A stretch of DNA of 64,000 nt from Talinum fruticosum (GCA_021018815.1 JAITYX010000021.1:5609001-5673000); one strand, 5' to 3'. Counted from the first letter of the stretch, positions 50,320-62,815 are shown. Notes: generated by a model not told the origin, from the letters alone. Made by a program: numbers and translations.

Positions 50320-51811
50320 CTAAATTGACAATGAACCGAGAGAAGGCCACTTGGTACATCGACGACGGTTGCAGCAATCATACGTGTGGTAACAAACCTG
50401 CCTTCTCTTGTTTAAATGAACGCATCCATTCCCCGTTAGTTTTGGTGATGCATCTACTGTAAATGTCTTAGGCAAAGGGGATATCAAGATTAGAACCAAG
50501 AATGCTTTTGAGGAAACAATTTCTAATATGTTGTATGTGCCCAATTTGAAAAATAATCTTTTGAGTGCTTGGTCAATTGGAAGAAAAAGGTTATGCTATC
50601 ACAATTAAGAATGGTGTTTGTGAGATTTATGATCCTGCAAAAGCTGTTATTGCTGTTGTGAAAAAGGGATCAAACAGGTTATTTCGACTGAAAGTTGAGA
50701 CTATTGAAACCTGTTTGATGACCGAACTAAATACTCCTTCATGGTTGTGGCATTTTCGCTATGGTCATCTCGAATTTTGGAGGCTTGAAAACCCTGCATC
50801 GAAAGAGTATGGTGACAGGACTTCCTGAAATTTCAACTCCTTCAAAAGTATGTGAAGAATGTGTTGTTAGTAAACAACCACGTTCTCAATTTCCGAAAGA
50901 AAAATCATGGAGAGCTCGCAATGTTCTTGAGCTGATACATTCGGATATATGTGGTCTAATCAGTCCAACTTCGGATGGAGGTAAAAAATATTTCATTACC
51001 TTTACCGATGATTTTTCCAGAAAAACTTGGGTGCATTTTACAGGAAAAATCGGAGGCTTTGCTTGTGTTTAAAAGCATTAAAGCTCGGGTTGAAAATGAA
51101 GCGGGGAGGACTATTAAGTCTCTACGAACCGACCGTGAGGGCGAGTATTGCTCAAAAGAATTTGAAGCATTTTGTGTCTATCATGGCATTCGAAAGAACT
51201 TATAGCAGCATACACACCACAACAAAATGGTGTGTCGGAGAGAAAAACAGAACAATATTGAATATGGTTAGAAGTTTACTTGCGAGAGGAAGGCTTTCGA
51301 AGCAGTTTTGGCCGAAGTCGTGAGCCGGGGTATTCACATCCTGAACAGATGTCCCACATTTGCGGTTCTGAATATGACACCAGAAGAAGCTTAGAGTGGA
51401 TGGAAACCAAATGTTGAGCATTTTAGAATATTTGGTTGTGTTGCGTATGCTCATGTCCCGGACCAAAAAAGGAAGAAACTTGATGATAAAGGGGAAAAAT
51501 GTGTGTTTTTAGGTGTGAATGAAACATCCAAAACATACGAGACTTTTCAATCCTTTCACGAAAAAGATTGTGACTAGCCGAGATGTTATTTTTGATGAAG
51601 AAAGAACCTGGGAATGGGATAGCTTGCAGCGTACTCAGAGCTACATATGACAGTGATGTGGAAGTTACGGTTTCAGCACTCGAAAATTCATCACATTCTC
51701 TTGCAGCGAGTGCTTGGAAATGGAAGTGTTGATGCTGAACATTTAGGTTCTAGAGTTCCAGAATTTGAAATAGTGGAAGACCCAACACAGGAAAGCTCTA
51801 ACACTAAAACC
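50320..51811 (+). pseudogene. copia protease and integrase region
   Basis: Aspartic protease starts at WYIDDGCSNH (50352-50381), where the usual Asp-Ser/Thr-Gly triad reads Asp-Asp-Gly. The pre-integrase zinc region WHFRYGHL and CEECVVSKQPRSQFP lies at about 50745-50890. The integrase core starts LIHSDICGLISP and has TFTDDFSRKTWVHF (about 50930-51035). The post-core HFRIFGCVAYAHVPDQKRKK is at about 51420-51475. Frame changes near 50450, 50790, 51040, 51215 and 51350 break it. The reading stops where the gypsy element entered at 51817. Confidence 0.88.
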
Positions 51812-51816
51812 CAGGT

Positions 51817-54490
51817 CGTAACGCCCCCAATCACCATTACTTAATAATCCCTTCATTAGGGACTAATACGTAATGTCGCAGCGGAAGGTAATAATCGAAG
51901 GCGTTACCGCCGTCCTAAAAAAAGACAAGGCTAAATAATTGAAATAAAGTGAAATATAATTTGGTTCATCCACCGTTATATTTCCAATGATCTTGTTAGG
52001 AGTAGTTACTCATTACCCAAGTAGTTAGGACATCCCAAAGTACGGTTTACGGGTTTAGCAATGTAATATTTAAACAACCTAGACTTTTCTCTAATCCACA
52101 AAATAGTGTACAATGATTCCCAAGGCCATACCTAACCCCGGGTGACAGTACAATCACTGTGAGCGTCTATGTACCTTTAGGTTTGTGAATGCCACGAGGC
52201 TGGCTAGGGTTTGCTCGCGTCGGACTTAAGAAATGGTTGATTGTTCGCCGAGTGCTTCTTCCTAAAACAAAAACAATAAAATATTTGGAAAAGTGAGTCG
52301 AAACTCGATACGCACATTCCTGTACTTGTAAAATAACTTTGAAGAATATATTGATTGAGCGCGCGCATTTCAATTCATTTTAGTTTGAAATCGGGGGAGA
52401 GAATATGAGTAAAACATGCTTGCCGGTTATTATGCTGGAAGTGGAGCCCCTTGGTAATTGATACGATCGTTGAACAGGTGTCACCCCCGGCCGATCGATA
52501 ACCCGAGTTGACGCCGCGCGGGTATAATTGGCGGGCCTAAGCCCTTGGTAATTGATAATTGGGCGGGGACCACTTAATTAGGTGGCAAAACTTGCCTTGT
52601 AAATGATTCATTGTTATTTGTATATATGAGAAATGTTGAGATTTGATGAAACATGTGAATTTTCAAAAGGTACGAGGCAATGAACGTACCTGAATTGAGA
52701 GTATTTGTTTCTCCCCTTTTATAGAAATTTGGAGTCAGCAGCTGTTCGGCAACGGAAGTGGCCTCGTTCGTTTAAAATGAGTTTATGTTGTTAATAACGT
52801 ATTTCTTGAGTTTTAATGCTTGAGTTTGTATAAGCTTTAACAATTTATTTAATTTCCTATATTCGTTTGAAGATCAATTAAACTAATGTTTGTATTACTT
52901 AACTTTACTTGCGTTTCTGAATATAATTTATATTAATTAAAGAAGTTGATTAGGCTAACTAAATACCCAATGATGTTGGTGTGATTCGATTTGGTAATTG
53001 ACTTGGATTGAAAATGGTATACATATATACACAACACTTATTCTTAATTCCTTCCTCACTTTTCCCTTTTCGCATTCAATCTCCCATAGTTAGGTTCTTA
53101 ATTAATCCGTCAAATGCCCTTCCACCGGAAGGTTTCACAACTTTGCCGAATTGCCCAAAACTCATACATATACACCAATTTAGGTGCCTAAGCGTTATTT
53201 TCTCGACGGAACTCGTATTCACATCCCAATTAAGCGTACCAAATGTTCAAATGTCCCCCATGCCTCTTACACCATCTACTATCCGACTTCATCCTCCCCG
53301 CCTATTTCTTTCTCTTCCTTTGTGTTCAATTCTAGCTATTTGCAAAATGTAGCAATTCCACCAAATTGTTCAATTCGATAACAAGGCGTCCTCAATCTCA
53401 TTCACTAGTTCATAATTTGCCCAAAGGAATCACATTCGTACAACTAATTCACCACTAACACCAAACCCAAATCCTCCACGCCAATTCGAATTCTCCCCAA
53501 ATTAATCTTTAAGTTCACTATACAAACATGTTTATAAATCCGATAATTCAATTTCACAACTACAACAACCGAGTAAATGACAAACTGTAATAATTTAGGG
53601 TTTGAGGTTTTACCTTCAAATTCCCGGAGAGGAAGGAGGGGATTGAGTATGCGGCTGCGCTATGGCGACTAGCTGGGAGTGGCCGACGACGAGCCTCGGC
53701 GTCGGGGCTGCGGTGGTTGGCCGTCGAGTGGCCGCAGGAAGCAGGGACAGGGCCACGCGGAAATGGAGCGAGAGCGAGAGCACGACCGAGAGACAGAGGC
53801 AGAGGCGGAAGAGAGACGCGGGCGTCTTTCGCGGCGACGCCGGCGCCGGCCGCTGGCTGGCGTTGGTGGCGCTTGATGGCCGGAAGCGGGGCAGGTCACA
53901 GGTGGAGGCGGAAGAGGGAACAGAGCACGCGAGGGAGAGTGAGAGCCATCGCGCGAGAGTGTGAGAGTGTGAGAGGACGCTGCCGGCGGCGCCTAGCGCC
54001 GGCCTCCGGCCGCGTTGGTGGCGTCCGGTGGCCGGAGGGGAAGGCAGCAGCGAGCGAGAGAGATGGTGAGGCAGGGGAGGGTGGAGGGGAGGAAGCAGGG
54101 GAGCAGGGGAAGCAAGCCGAAGTCCCGATATATTTTTGGTCTTAACCGCCTCTCTCCCCTTTTTTTTTTTTTTTTTTTTTCTGTTTCTCGGATGTTTCTT
54201 TAAAAAATCTGGTTCATTTATTTTATTATGTTGATTTATTTATTTACTTTGTTTTCTTTTATTGTTACTTTTAATTTTGTTTTAATAACGATGTTCACAA
54301 ATTAAAATCTTATTATGATATTTTTATTAGGGCCACTTCGTCGCCTTAGATGCATAACACATGTATAAGGATAATGTAAATACAAAATATCGAATTGAAG
54401 TGCACGCGCTCAATTATATAAATTGTGTAATTAATAAAACAAATAATGTGATTTAAAATAAATAATGTGATTTAGGGTCGGGTTGTTACA
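51817..54490 (-). repeat. gypsy 3' LTR
   Basis: This LTR is 2674 bp, reading on the minus strand TGTAACAACCCGACCC to GGGGGCGTTACG. A candidate TATA, CCAAAAATATATCGGG, lies on the minus strand at about 54125-54140. It is followed by a GC-rich block down to about 53620 and a donor-like AAG|GTAAAACC at 53613. It differs from the 5' LTR at scattered single bases and small indels, many in the GC-rich block. Confidence 0.92.
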
Positions 54491-54503
54491 GTCTTCCCCC
54501 TTA
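54491..54503 (-). other. gypsy polypurine tract
   Basis: On the minus strand, TAAGGGGGAAGAC directly precedes the 3' LTR. Just upstream is AAGTTTCGAGGACGAAACTT, a palindromic motif that commonly precedes the tract in plant chromoviruses. Confidence 0.85.
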
Positions 54504-57500
54504 AAATAAGTTTCGTCCTCGAAACTTGAGCCTTTTGCAATGAGGTTTGAAAACTTAGCTTAAAATAAGTGGGGGTACTAGTTTCTCGGGTTTTCCTTAG
54601 ATTTCCCATGTGGCTTCCTGAGGTCTGTATGGTTAGTCCACAGTACTTTTCCTCCTAAGGAAATGCTTTTATTGCGGACTTTCTTGACCTTGTAACCCAA
54701 TATTTGCGCTGAAACTTTTCATACATTAAATTTTTAATAATTTCTAGTAGTTTTGCCACAATATCATAGTTTGGAATTGGTATATGCTGCCTGAGTTGCT
54801 AGATATGGAAATGTTATTCTCATATTTGGGTTTAGATGAAATAGCTATATATATATAAGCTATTGGATTGCACTTTTTATAACCTCATATAGCCCAATAT
54901 ACCTAGGACTTGATTTTTCCTTAACTTTGAATCTTTGATCCCCTTCCAGGTGGAAATACTTTCAAAAACGCTCTTATCTATATAGCTTGTTTGTCGTTTT
55001 AAGTTTTCTTGGTGTGATCTTAAATCTTTCTAACCTTTTCGGTTGTTCCCTAGGTCCACTTCGGCCTGTAGTCAATGTGTCAATCAACTCACTCCAACAT
55101 AATGAGGTTCTACATTTCCTTCAATACGAGTGCCTCAAATGGAGTGATTTTAACGATGACTTGATAATTGTATTATAAGATAAGTCCACCAAAGATAAAT
55201 CGGTTTCCAATTTTCCTTAAAAGTCGAATATACATGTTCTTAGTATATCTTCGCATATTTGATTTACCTTTTCGACTTACCCATTTAGTTCCGAATGATA
55301 CAAACTACTAAAACTCAATTTAGTCCCGAAATCTTGCCAAAGGACTTCTCAAAAATTCATGTAAAACTTTTTGTCGCTGTCTCGATACGATGCTCTTCGA
55401 TATCCCATATAACCTCATAACTTCTAACATATCACCGTGTCGGTATCTCTACGTTCCATGTGTCATGTGTTGGTACAAAACGCATAGTTTTAGTAAACCG
55501 ATCAACAATCGCCTATATAGCCTTTTTCTTCGAAGTAGTTAAGGGGTAATCTCTTGACAGAGTCCATTGAAATTGAACCTCCTTTCCAAATGGAAATCCC
55601 CAACGATCTCAACTTACCAACATGACGTTGATGTCCCCTTTTTCATATTGTACTCTCCAACGTTCGGTTTTAACCATTTGATAATTGGAACACTTATCTA
55701 CGGATTCCGTAATATCCTTTTCACATTACTCCCCAAAAATATTGTTTCAAGTCCTTATACCGCTTGTTCCTCTTAGATGTACCAAATATCGTGGATTATG
55801 TGCTTCCTCAAGAGTTTCCCTTTTAATTTCTCTTTCTTCAATAAACAAAATTGATTCTGAAACCGTAAGGTTCCACCTTCGCGTATTCCTTGAAACCAGG
55901 AGATTTTTCCTTTTTATATCTTTCTTGATCCTTTCCATCTTGACATCATCATGTTGGCCTAACTGAATACCCTTCATGGTTATATATTATACTTCTATCG
56001 CAACTAGGGACCCATTCGTTTGTCCATGCGAGGCTAACTCAATACTTATGTTGTGGAGATCTCATATAACCACAAGCTAAGTTGTCATTATTACATTCAA
56101 CTTGTGTTTTGTCTCCGCAATCCACGCATTTGCCACTATTCACAACTGCTCGTCATAATCTCTCTTGTGTTTAGAGTATATAAGAATATCATCAAGAAAA
56201 CCACCACACATTTACCTAGATAGGTCCTCAAAATCCTATTCATGAGATCCATGAATGCAACGGATACCTTGGTAAATCCTCTAGGCATCCCGTAAATTCG
56301 TAAGGTCCCTATTTAATTCTATAGGCAGTTTTGGGAATATCTTCCTGGTTAATTCAAAGTTGATAAAATATGCTAACTCCTTATATCCGATCAACAAATC
56401 GTTAATTCGAGGTAGCGGATACTTATTCTCGACAGACCCTTTTGTAGTAATTTACTAACCCAAGAGCACTCCTCCTCTACGTGACATTAGTTGGTCCGGA
56501 TCACCTCGTTACTTGCGTTTACCTTATAAGGATCGACCTTAATCTCTTCTTTGGAACAACATGCCTAAAATGTCTCTTCCTCTAGCCATAATTCACAACT
56601 TTGCGATTTGGCACACATTTGATGTTTTCCCGAAGTTTGTAGCGATAAACTCATATGCTTGACATAACTTTCTCTCAAGGTTCAAGAATAATCAATGAAT
56701 GGGCCTTGTTGAAACTAGTAACATGTTTCTTTTGAACTATACTTTCACTTACGTTGTTCAGTTCTTTTTGAGTCTCCGGAATTTAAGGCCCTTCGTTCGC
56801 TCTTTACTCGCCAACCCCTATGTCTACTACTCGTTCATGTAATCCTTGACAATCTTTGGTAGATCACTATCGAGTTAATGTCGAATATAATAGGTCAAGC
56901 CTTCCTCAAGCCTTAACATCTTCACTTTATCAATAACGACTAGGTCCGAGTCATACCTAGATAACTCCGTAAGTTTATTAGCGTACTCTATTATTGTCAT
57001 TTTGTAATCCATTTTTAACTCTATAAACCCCCATTCTTTTCGTACACGAATTGCAGTGGGTAAAATTTAGCTCTAACTCTTCCGAGAAAGTTATTCCAAG
57101 TGAACTCACAACCTCATTTTTCATTGTGTTACACCATGTGTCCACTGCAACAATGTATCCCTATACCTCTTTTTCCTAGGGTGCAAATATCTTTTCCCTC
57201 TCCGATGAATCAAGTTGCTCACAACTTCTAATATAAAACATATTTAGGTAACTCACACTTTTATTGTGCTTATATGATAAGTGATACCCAATTGCATGTT
57301 AGATTGTCATTCTCTCGAGATTTTCATCGGTTGAGAAATCCTCGATCAAAGGGACTCCCAAGGCTTATTCAGATGTCAAGTTTGCTTTCTAATTCCAACT
57401 TAAAAGTAATATAGGGAATTCCTAAGAGAGTTTGGTATTTTCTAAAATTTCGGCGAGTTCCGTTTGTAATATGGCCTATCCCATAAATTTAAAGCTTCAA

Positions 57501-57864
57501 AACCCTGCATAAAATCACAATATCACTCAACGAGCCACACGCTCGGAGTACACAACTCAACGGCCACACGCCGGAGTACAACCAATATACATTAAAGTTT
57601 AAAATTACCCCAAATGATTCATAATACGTCCGGAACAAATTTTGTGAACTTAATTACAACTACAAACTTAAAAGCATATGAAATGCATGTACGAGTACGT
57701 TGTTTACACTAGCGTAACCCAAAAGTGTATACATCAATTCAACATTTACTATAACACATTCACAAATCCCAAAATAACAACTTGCGGAAATAATAGCCGC
57801 GTAACTTTCCTGAAGGTCAACTCATGACACCTTAAAATCCTATTGCTCACGAGTGACTTCTAAA
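54504..57864 (-). pseudogene. gypsy gag-pol remnants with chromodomain trace
   Basis: Only fragments survive, in changing frames. RT remnants include KYPLPRINDLL (about 56410) and MPRGFTKVSVAFMDLMNRIL (about 56235-56290). The catalytic VVFLDDILIYSK region (about 56160-56205) has a one-base loss just before the DD. An integrase C-terminal trace, FKVKEKSSPRYIGLYEVI, is near 54880-54940. A chromodomain trace with KVKKVRNKSISL, VLWTNHT and YPHLF lies at about 54560-54710. The RT block that should hold DLRSGYHQ is shortened. No protein could be made from it. The chromodomain places the element among chromoviruses, probably the Tekay group (inference). Confidence 0.78.
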
Positions 57865-57881
57865 CCTTGGCTCCGATACCA
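57865..57881 (-). other. gypsy primer-binding site
   Basis: On the minus strand TGGTATCGGAGCCAAGG begins four bases after the 5' LTR. It matches the initiator tRNA-Met complement with few changes and sets the direction of the element. Confidence 0.88.
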
Positions 57882-57885
57882 CTTA

Positions 57886-60557
57886 CGTAACGCCCCCAAT
57901 CACCATTACTTAATAATCCCTTCATTAGGGACTAATACGTAATGTCGCAGCGGAAGGTAATAATCGAAGGCGTTACCGCCGTCCTAAAAAAAAGACAAGG
58001 CTAAATAATTGAAATAAAGTGAAATATAATTTGGTTCATCCACCGTTATATTTCCAATGATCTTGTTAGGAGTAGTTACTCATTACCCAAGTAGTTAGGA
58101 CATCCCAAAGTACAGTTTACGGGTTTAGCAATGTAATATTTAAACAACCTAGACTTTTCTCTAATCCACAAAATAGTGTACAATGATTCCCAAGGCCATA
58201 CCTAACCCCGGGTGACAGTAAAATCACTGTGAGCGTCTATGTACCTTTAGGTTTGTGAATGCCACGAGGCTGGCTAGGGTTTGCTCGCGTCGGACTTAAG
58301 AAATGGTTGATTGTTCGCCAGTGCTTCTTCCTAAAACAAAAACAATAAAATATTTGGAAAAGTGAGTCGAAACTCAGTACGCACATTCCTGTACTTGTAA
58401 AATAACTTTGAAGAATATATTGATTGAGCGCGCGCATTTCAATTCATTTTAGTTTGAAATCGGGGGAGAGAATATGAGTAAAACATGCTTGCCGGTTATT
58501 ATCCGGAAGTGGAGCCCCTTGGTAATTGATACGATCGTTGAACAGGTGTCACCCCGGGCCGATCGATAACCCGAGTTGACGCCGCGCGGTATAATTGGCG
58601 GGCCTAAGCCCTTGGTAATTGATAATTGGGCGGGGACCACTTAATTAGGTGGCAAAACTTGCCTTGTAAATGATTCATTGTTATTTGTATATATGAGAAA
58701 TGTTGAGATTTGATGAAACATGTGAATTTTCAAAAGGTACGAGCAATGAACGTACTCGAATTGAGAGTATTTGTTTCTCCCCTTTTATAGAAATTTGGAG
58801 TCAGCAGCTGTTCGGCAACGGAAGTGGCCTCCGTTACGTTTAAAATGAGTTTATGTTGTTAATAACGTATTTCTTGAGTTTTAATGCTTGAGTTTGTATA
58901 AGCTTTAACAATTTATTTAATTTCCTATATTCGTTTGAAGATCAATTAAACTAATGTTTGTATTACTTAACTTTACTTGCGTTCATTGAATATAATTTAT
59001 ATTAATTAAAGAAGTTGATTAGGCTAACTAAATACCCAATGATGTTGGTGTGATTCGATTTGGTAATTGACTTGGATTGAAAATGGTATACATATATACA
59101 CAACACTTATTCTTAATTCCTTCCTCACTTTTCCCTTTTCTGCATTCAATCTCCCATAGTTAGGTTCTTAATTAATCCGTCAAATGCCCTTCCACCGGAA
59201 GGTTTCACAACTTTGCCGAATTGCCCAAAACTCATACATATACACCAATTTAGGTGCCTAAGCGTTATTTTCTCGACGGAACTCGTATTCACATCCCAAT
59301 TAAGCGTACCAAATGTTCAAATGTCCCCCATGCCTCTTACACCATCTACTATCCGACTTCATCCTCCCTGCCTATTTCTTTCTCTTCCTTTGTGTTCAAT
59401 TCTAGCTATTTGCAAAATGTAGCAATTCCACCAAATTGTTCAATTCGATAACAAGGCGTCCTCAATCTCATTCACTAGTTCATAATTTGCCCAAAGGAAT
59501 CACATTCGTACAACTAATTCACCACTAACACCAAACCCAAATCCTCCACGCCAATTCGAATTCTCCCCAAATTAATCTTTAAGTTCACTATACAAACATG
59601 TTTATAAATCCGATAATTCAATTTCACAACTACAACAACCGAGTAAATGACAAGCTGTAATAATTTAGGGTTTGAGGTTTTACCTTCAAATTCCCGGAGA
59701 GGAAGGAGGGGATTGAGTATGCGGCTGCGCTATGGCGACTGGCTGGGAGTGGCCGACGACGAGCCTCGGCGTCGGGGCTGCGGTGGTTGGCCGTCGAGTG
59801 GCCGCAGGAAGCGAGGGACAGGGCCACGCGGAAATGGAGCGAGAGCGAGAGCACGACCGAGAGACAGAGGCAGAGGCGGAAGAGAGACGCCGGGCGTCTT
59901 TCCGCGGCGCCGGCGCCGGCCGCCGGCTCGGCGTTGGTGGCGCTTGATGGCCGGAAGCGGGGCGGGTCACGAGTGGAGGCGGAAGAGGGAACAGAGCACG
60001 CGAGGGAGAGTGAGAGCCATCGCGCGAGAGTGTGAGAGTGTGAGAGGACGCTCGCCGGCGGCGCCTAGCGCGGCCTCGGCCGCGTTGGTGGCGTCCGGTG
60101 GCCGGAGGGAAGGCAGCAGCAGCAGAGAGATGGTGAGGCAGGGGAGGGTGGAGGGGAGGAAGCGGGGGAGCGGGGAAGCAAGCGAAGTCCCGATATATTT
60201 TTGGTCTTAACCGCCTCTCTCCCCTTTTTTTTTTTTTTTTTTTTTTTCTGTTTCTGGATGTTTCTTTAAAAAAATCTGGTTCATTTATTTTATTATGTTG
60301 ATTTATTTATTTACTTTGTTTTCTTTTATTGTTACTTTTAATTTTGTTTTTATAACGATGTTCACAAATTAAAATCTTATTATGATATTTTTATTAGGGC
60401 CACTTCGTCGCCTTAGATGCATAACACATGTATAAGGATAATGTAAATACAAAATATCGAATTGAAGTGCACGCGCTCAATTATATAAATTGTGTAATTA
60501 ATAAAACAAATAATGTGATTTAAAATAAATAATGTGATTTAGGGTCGGGTTGTTACA
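57886..60557 (-). repeat. gypsy 5' LTR
   Basis: This LTR is 2672 bp and the partner of the LTR at 51817-54490. The same TATA-like element lies at about 60190-60205, the GC-rich block at about 59690-60190 and the donor-like GTAAAACC at about 59683. In this copy a 187-codon frame (59647-60210) is open on the antisense strand. It is Arg/Gly-rich and not shared in frame by the other copies. Confidence 0.92.
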
Positions 60558-62229
60558 CAGTGCTCTTCGTCGTGCTCGAAAAAACCCGCTTGGATGCGGG
60601 ATTATGAGGTAACTGGAATTGGTCGAATGATGATGGTGAAGTTACACACTTTGCCCTATTTGCGGATTGTGATCCCACAACCTTTGAAGTTGGTGTCAAA
60701 GAAGGAAAATGGAGAAAAGCAATGGATGCGAGAGATGGAAGCCATTAAGAAGAATGATACTTGGGAGTTGACAGACCTCCCAAAAGGCGACAAAACCATT
60801 GGTGTCAAATGGGTCTACAAAACAAAGTTGAAAAATAATGGAGAAGTTGACAAGTACAAGGTAAGATTAGTCACTAAGGGATACAAGCAAGAGTATGGGA
60901 TTGATTATCCGGAAGTTTTTGCCCCGGTAGCAAGACATGACACAATCAGATTGGTGATTGCCGTTGCAACAAAACATTCTTGGCCTATATTCCGACTTGA
61001 CGTAAGATCAGCCTTCTTGCATGAAAATTTGGAGGAAAAGGTATATGTCGATCAACCCCTGGTTACATTAAAATTGGAAGTGAGCATAAAGTTTATAGAT
61101 TAAAAAGGCTCTTTACGGATTGAAACAAGCTCCTCGTGCTTGGTACAATCGTATTGAGTCTTATTTTAATCAAACTGGATTTCAAAAGTGTCCATATGAG
61201 CATACACTTTTTGTCAAACTAGGGGAGAAAAGGAATATGCTCATTGTTTGTCTTTATGTGGATGATCTTATATTTACTTGGGAATGATTATGCTATGTTT
61301 AAGGAATTTAAAATGTCTATGATGGATGAATTTGACATGTCGGACCTTGGGTTAATGCACCAATTTTCTAGGCATAGAAGTTGTGCAATCACATTCCGGG
61401 ATTTTTATTTCTCAAAAGAAATATGTTCAAGAGGTTTTGGATAGGTTTCAAATGTAAAGTTGTAATCCAGCAAGCACTCCTGTTGAGTTTGGCTCCAAAG
61501 TTCTCCATGATCCGAAAGGGAAGAAGATAAACAACACATTATACAAACAGATTGTGGGCAATCTTATGTATTTGAGTGCAACAAGACCGGATGTTATGTA
61601 TCCGAGTAAGTTTGATAAGCGAGATACATGGAAACCTCGACTGAGATACACTTACTTGCTGCAAAAAGAATTCTTCGCTACCTACGAGGCACTAAGGACT
61701 TTGGGTTATTCTTTAAGAAGGGTGAAAAAACTGATTTAATTGGTTATACTGATAGTGATTATGCAGGAGATCAAGATGATCGAAAGAGCACATCGAGGTT
61801 ATGTTTTTATGTTGGGTATAGGGGTTGTCTCATGGGCTTCTAAGAAGCAATCCATTGTCACCCTTTCAAAAGCACTGAAGCTGAGTTTGTAGCTGCAATA
61901 GCATGTGCTTGTCAAGCTATATGGTTGAGAAAAATTCTCGAAGAGATGCACTTCAAACCAAAAGAAACTACGACAGTTTTTGTGATAATAATTCAGCCAT
62001 CAAGCTTTCCAAAAATCCTGTACTCCATGGCAGAAGCAAGCACATTGATGTCGGACATTATTTTCTAAGAGATCTCTGCAAAGATGGATTGATTGAGCTG
62101 AAGCATTGTCGAAGTGAAGATCAACTTGCTGATATTTTCACGAAACCCCTCAAGTTCCTTCCTTTTAAGAATATGAGAAGGTTATTGGGAATTTGTTCTA
62201 TCGAGGATTCATGGATACATGTAAGCTGA
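60558..62229 (+). pseudogene. copia reverse transcriptase and RNase H
   Basis: RT starts with WMREMEAIKKNDTWEL, then VYKTKLKNNGEVDKYK and FAPVARHDTIR (about 60720-60950). LYGLKQAPRAWYNRIE is at about 61110-61165 and the catalytic CLYVDDLIFT at about 61248-61278. One extra T right after that motif shifts the frame and creates a stop. RNase H has LIGYTDSDYAGD (about 61738-61775) and ends DQLADIFTKPLK and MRRLLGI near 62190, with a stop by 62229. Further frameshifts lie near 61070, 61430, 61600 and 61840. The region is dead but recognisable throughout. Confidence 0.92.
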
Positions 62230-62250
62230 AGCTTGCTGCGGATGTCCGTT

Positions 62251-62260
62251 TAAGGGGGAC
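62251..62260 (+). other. copia polypurine tract
   Basis: TAAGGGGGAC directly precedes the 3' LTR and serves as the plus-strand primer in this class. Confidence 0.8.
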
Positions 62261-62551
62261 TCTTGGAGTGTTAATTATTTTTCTATATTAGTTGATAAAT
62301 TTTTATTGTTTAGTAAGTATGTTGAGATAATTTAGGGATATTGGAGTTGTGTTTCCTGATTTTTAGAGGTAGTGCGGTTATGCTTTTCATGAGTTGTTAT
62401 CAACCTTGATTTTTCTATTTTTCTATTTTGTCTCGAGCTTATAAGAGCTCCCTGAATTGAATGAAAATAAATCGGTTTTGCAGTCATCCTCTTTCTCTCC
62501 TATGCTTACTGCAGCTTTGCACGTTTTATGTTTACTCGCAACTTTTCAATA
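62261..62551 (+). repeat. copia 3' LTR
   Basis: This LTR is 291 bp, starting TCTTGGAGTGTTAATT (the second base is C where the 5' copy has G) and ending CTTTTCAATA, followed by the target copy GTCTA. It carries about 18 bases (near 62464-62482) that the 5' LTR lacks. Confidence 0.92.
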
Positions 62552-62556
62552 GTCTA

Positions 62557-62621
62557 ATGATTATCGAATTATTGTAGAGCTAACAAATCAAGCGAGTTCC
62601 GAATTAATATATCTAAATTCT

Positions 62622-62662
<41 letters not shown>

Positions 62663-62815
62663 GGGGGAGGGGAGGGGACGGGTAATGAGCGAAAAGGGAG
62701 TTATGTTAGTTTTATATTTAGGGTTTATAAATTAGCAAATATATACTATAATATATCACTCGTAGTTATTTTTTTCTTATATGTTTTCTTGAATTCAATA
62801 AGAGAAATAAAATCA
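62557..62815. other. spacer with (AG)n microsatellite
   Basis: This short host segment lies between the copia element and the next LINE fragment. It contains about 18 AG units at 62625-62660, followed by a G-rich run. No gene seen. Confidence 0.75.

Larger units (their letters stand above)
51817..60557 (-). mobile_element. Ty3/gypsy chromovirus-type element, both LTRs, internal region decayed
   Basis: Two near-identical LTRs enclose a 3.4 kb interior. A primer-binding site beside the right LTR and a polypurine tract beside the left LTR fix the orientation as minus. On the minus strand RT remnants come before integrase and chromodomain remnants, the Ty3/gypsy order. The near-duplicated target is CAGGT on the left (51812-51816) and CAGT on the right (60558-60561), consistent with loss of one G. 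The element splits the copia coding region between integrase and RT. The interior is shorter than an autonomous chromovirus (usually 5 kb or more) and has no long frame. Confidence 0.9.
46325..62551 (+). mobile_element. Ty1/copia LTR retrotransposon with nested gypsy insertions
   Basis: Both LTRs are present and flanked by the exact 5-bp duplication GTCTA (46320-46324 and 62552-62556). Internal domains run gag, zinc knuckle, protease, integrase, RT, RNase H, the order that defines Ty1/copia. A solo LTR (47116-49854) and a gypsy element (51817-60557) split the coding region. Without those two insertions and their target copies the element would be close to 4.8 kb, a normal copia size. Many frameshifts show it is inactive. 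It inserted at the end of the BAHD pseudogene. Confidence 0.93.

Noticed and set aside
59647..60210. 187-codon frame in the gypsy 5' LTR
   Set aside because: It is antisense to the element. The near-identical 3' LTR breaks the frame by small indels.
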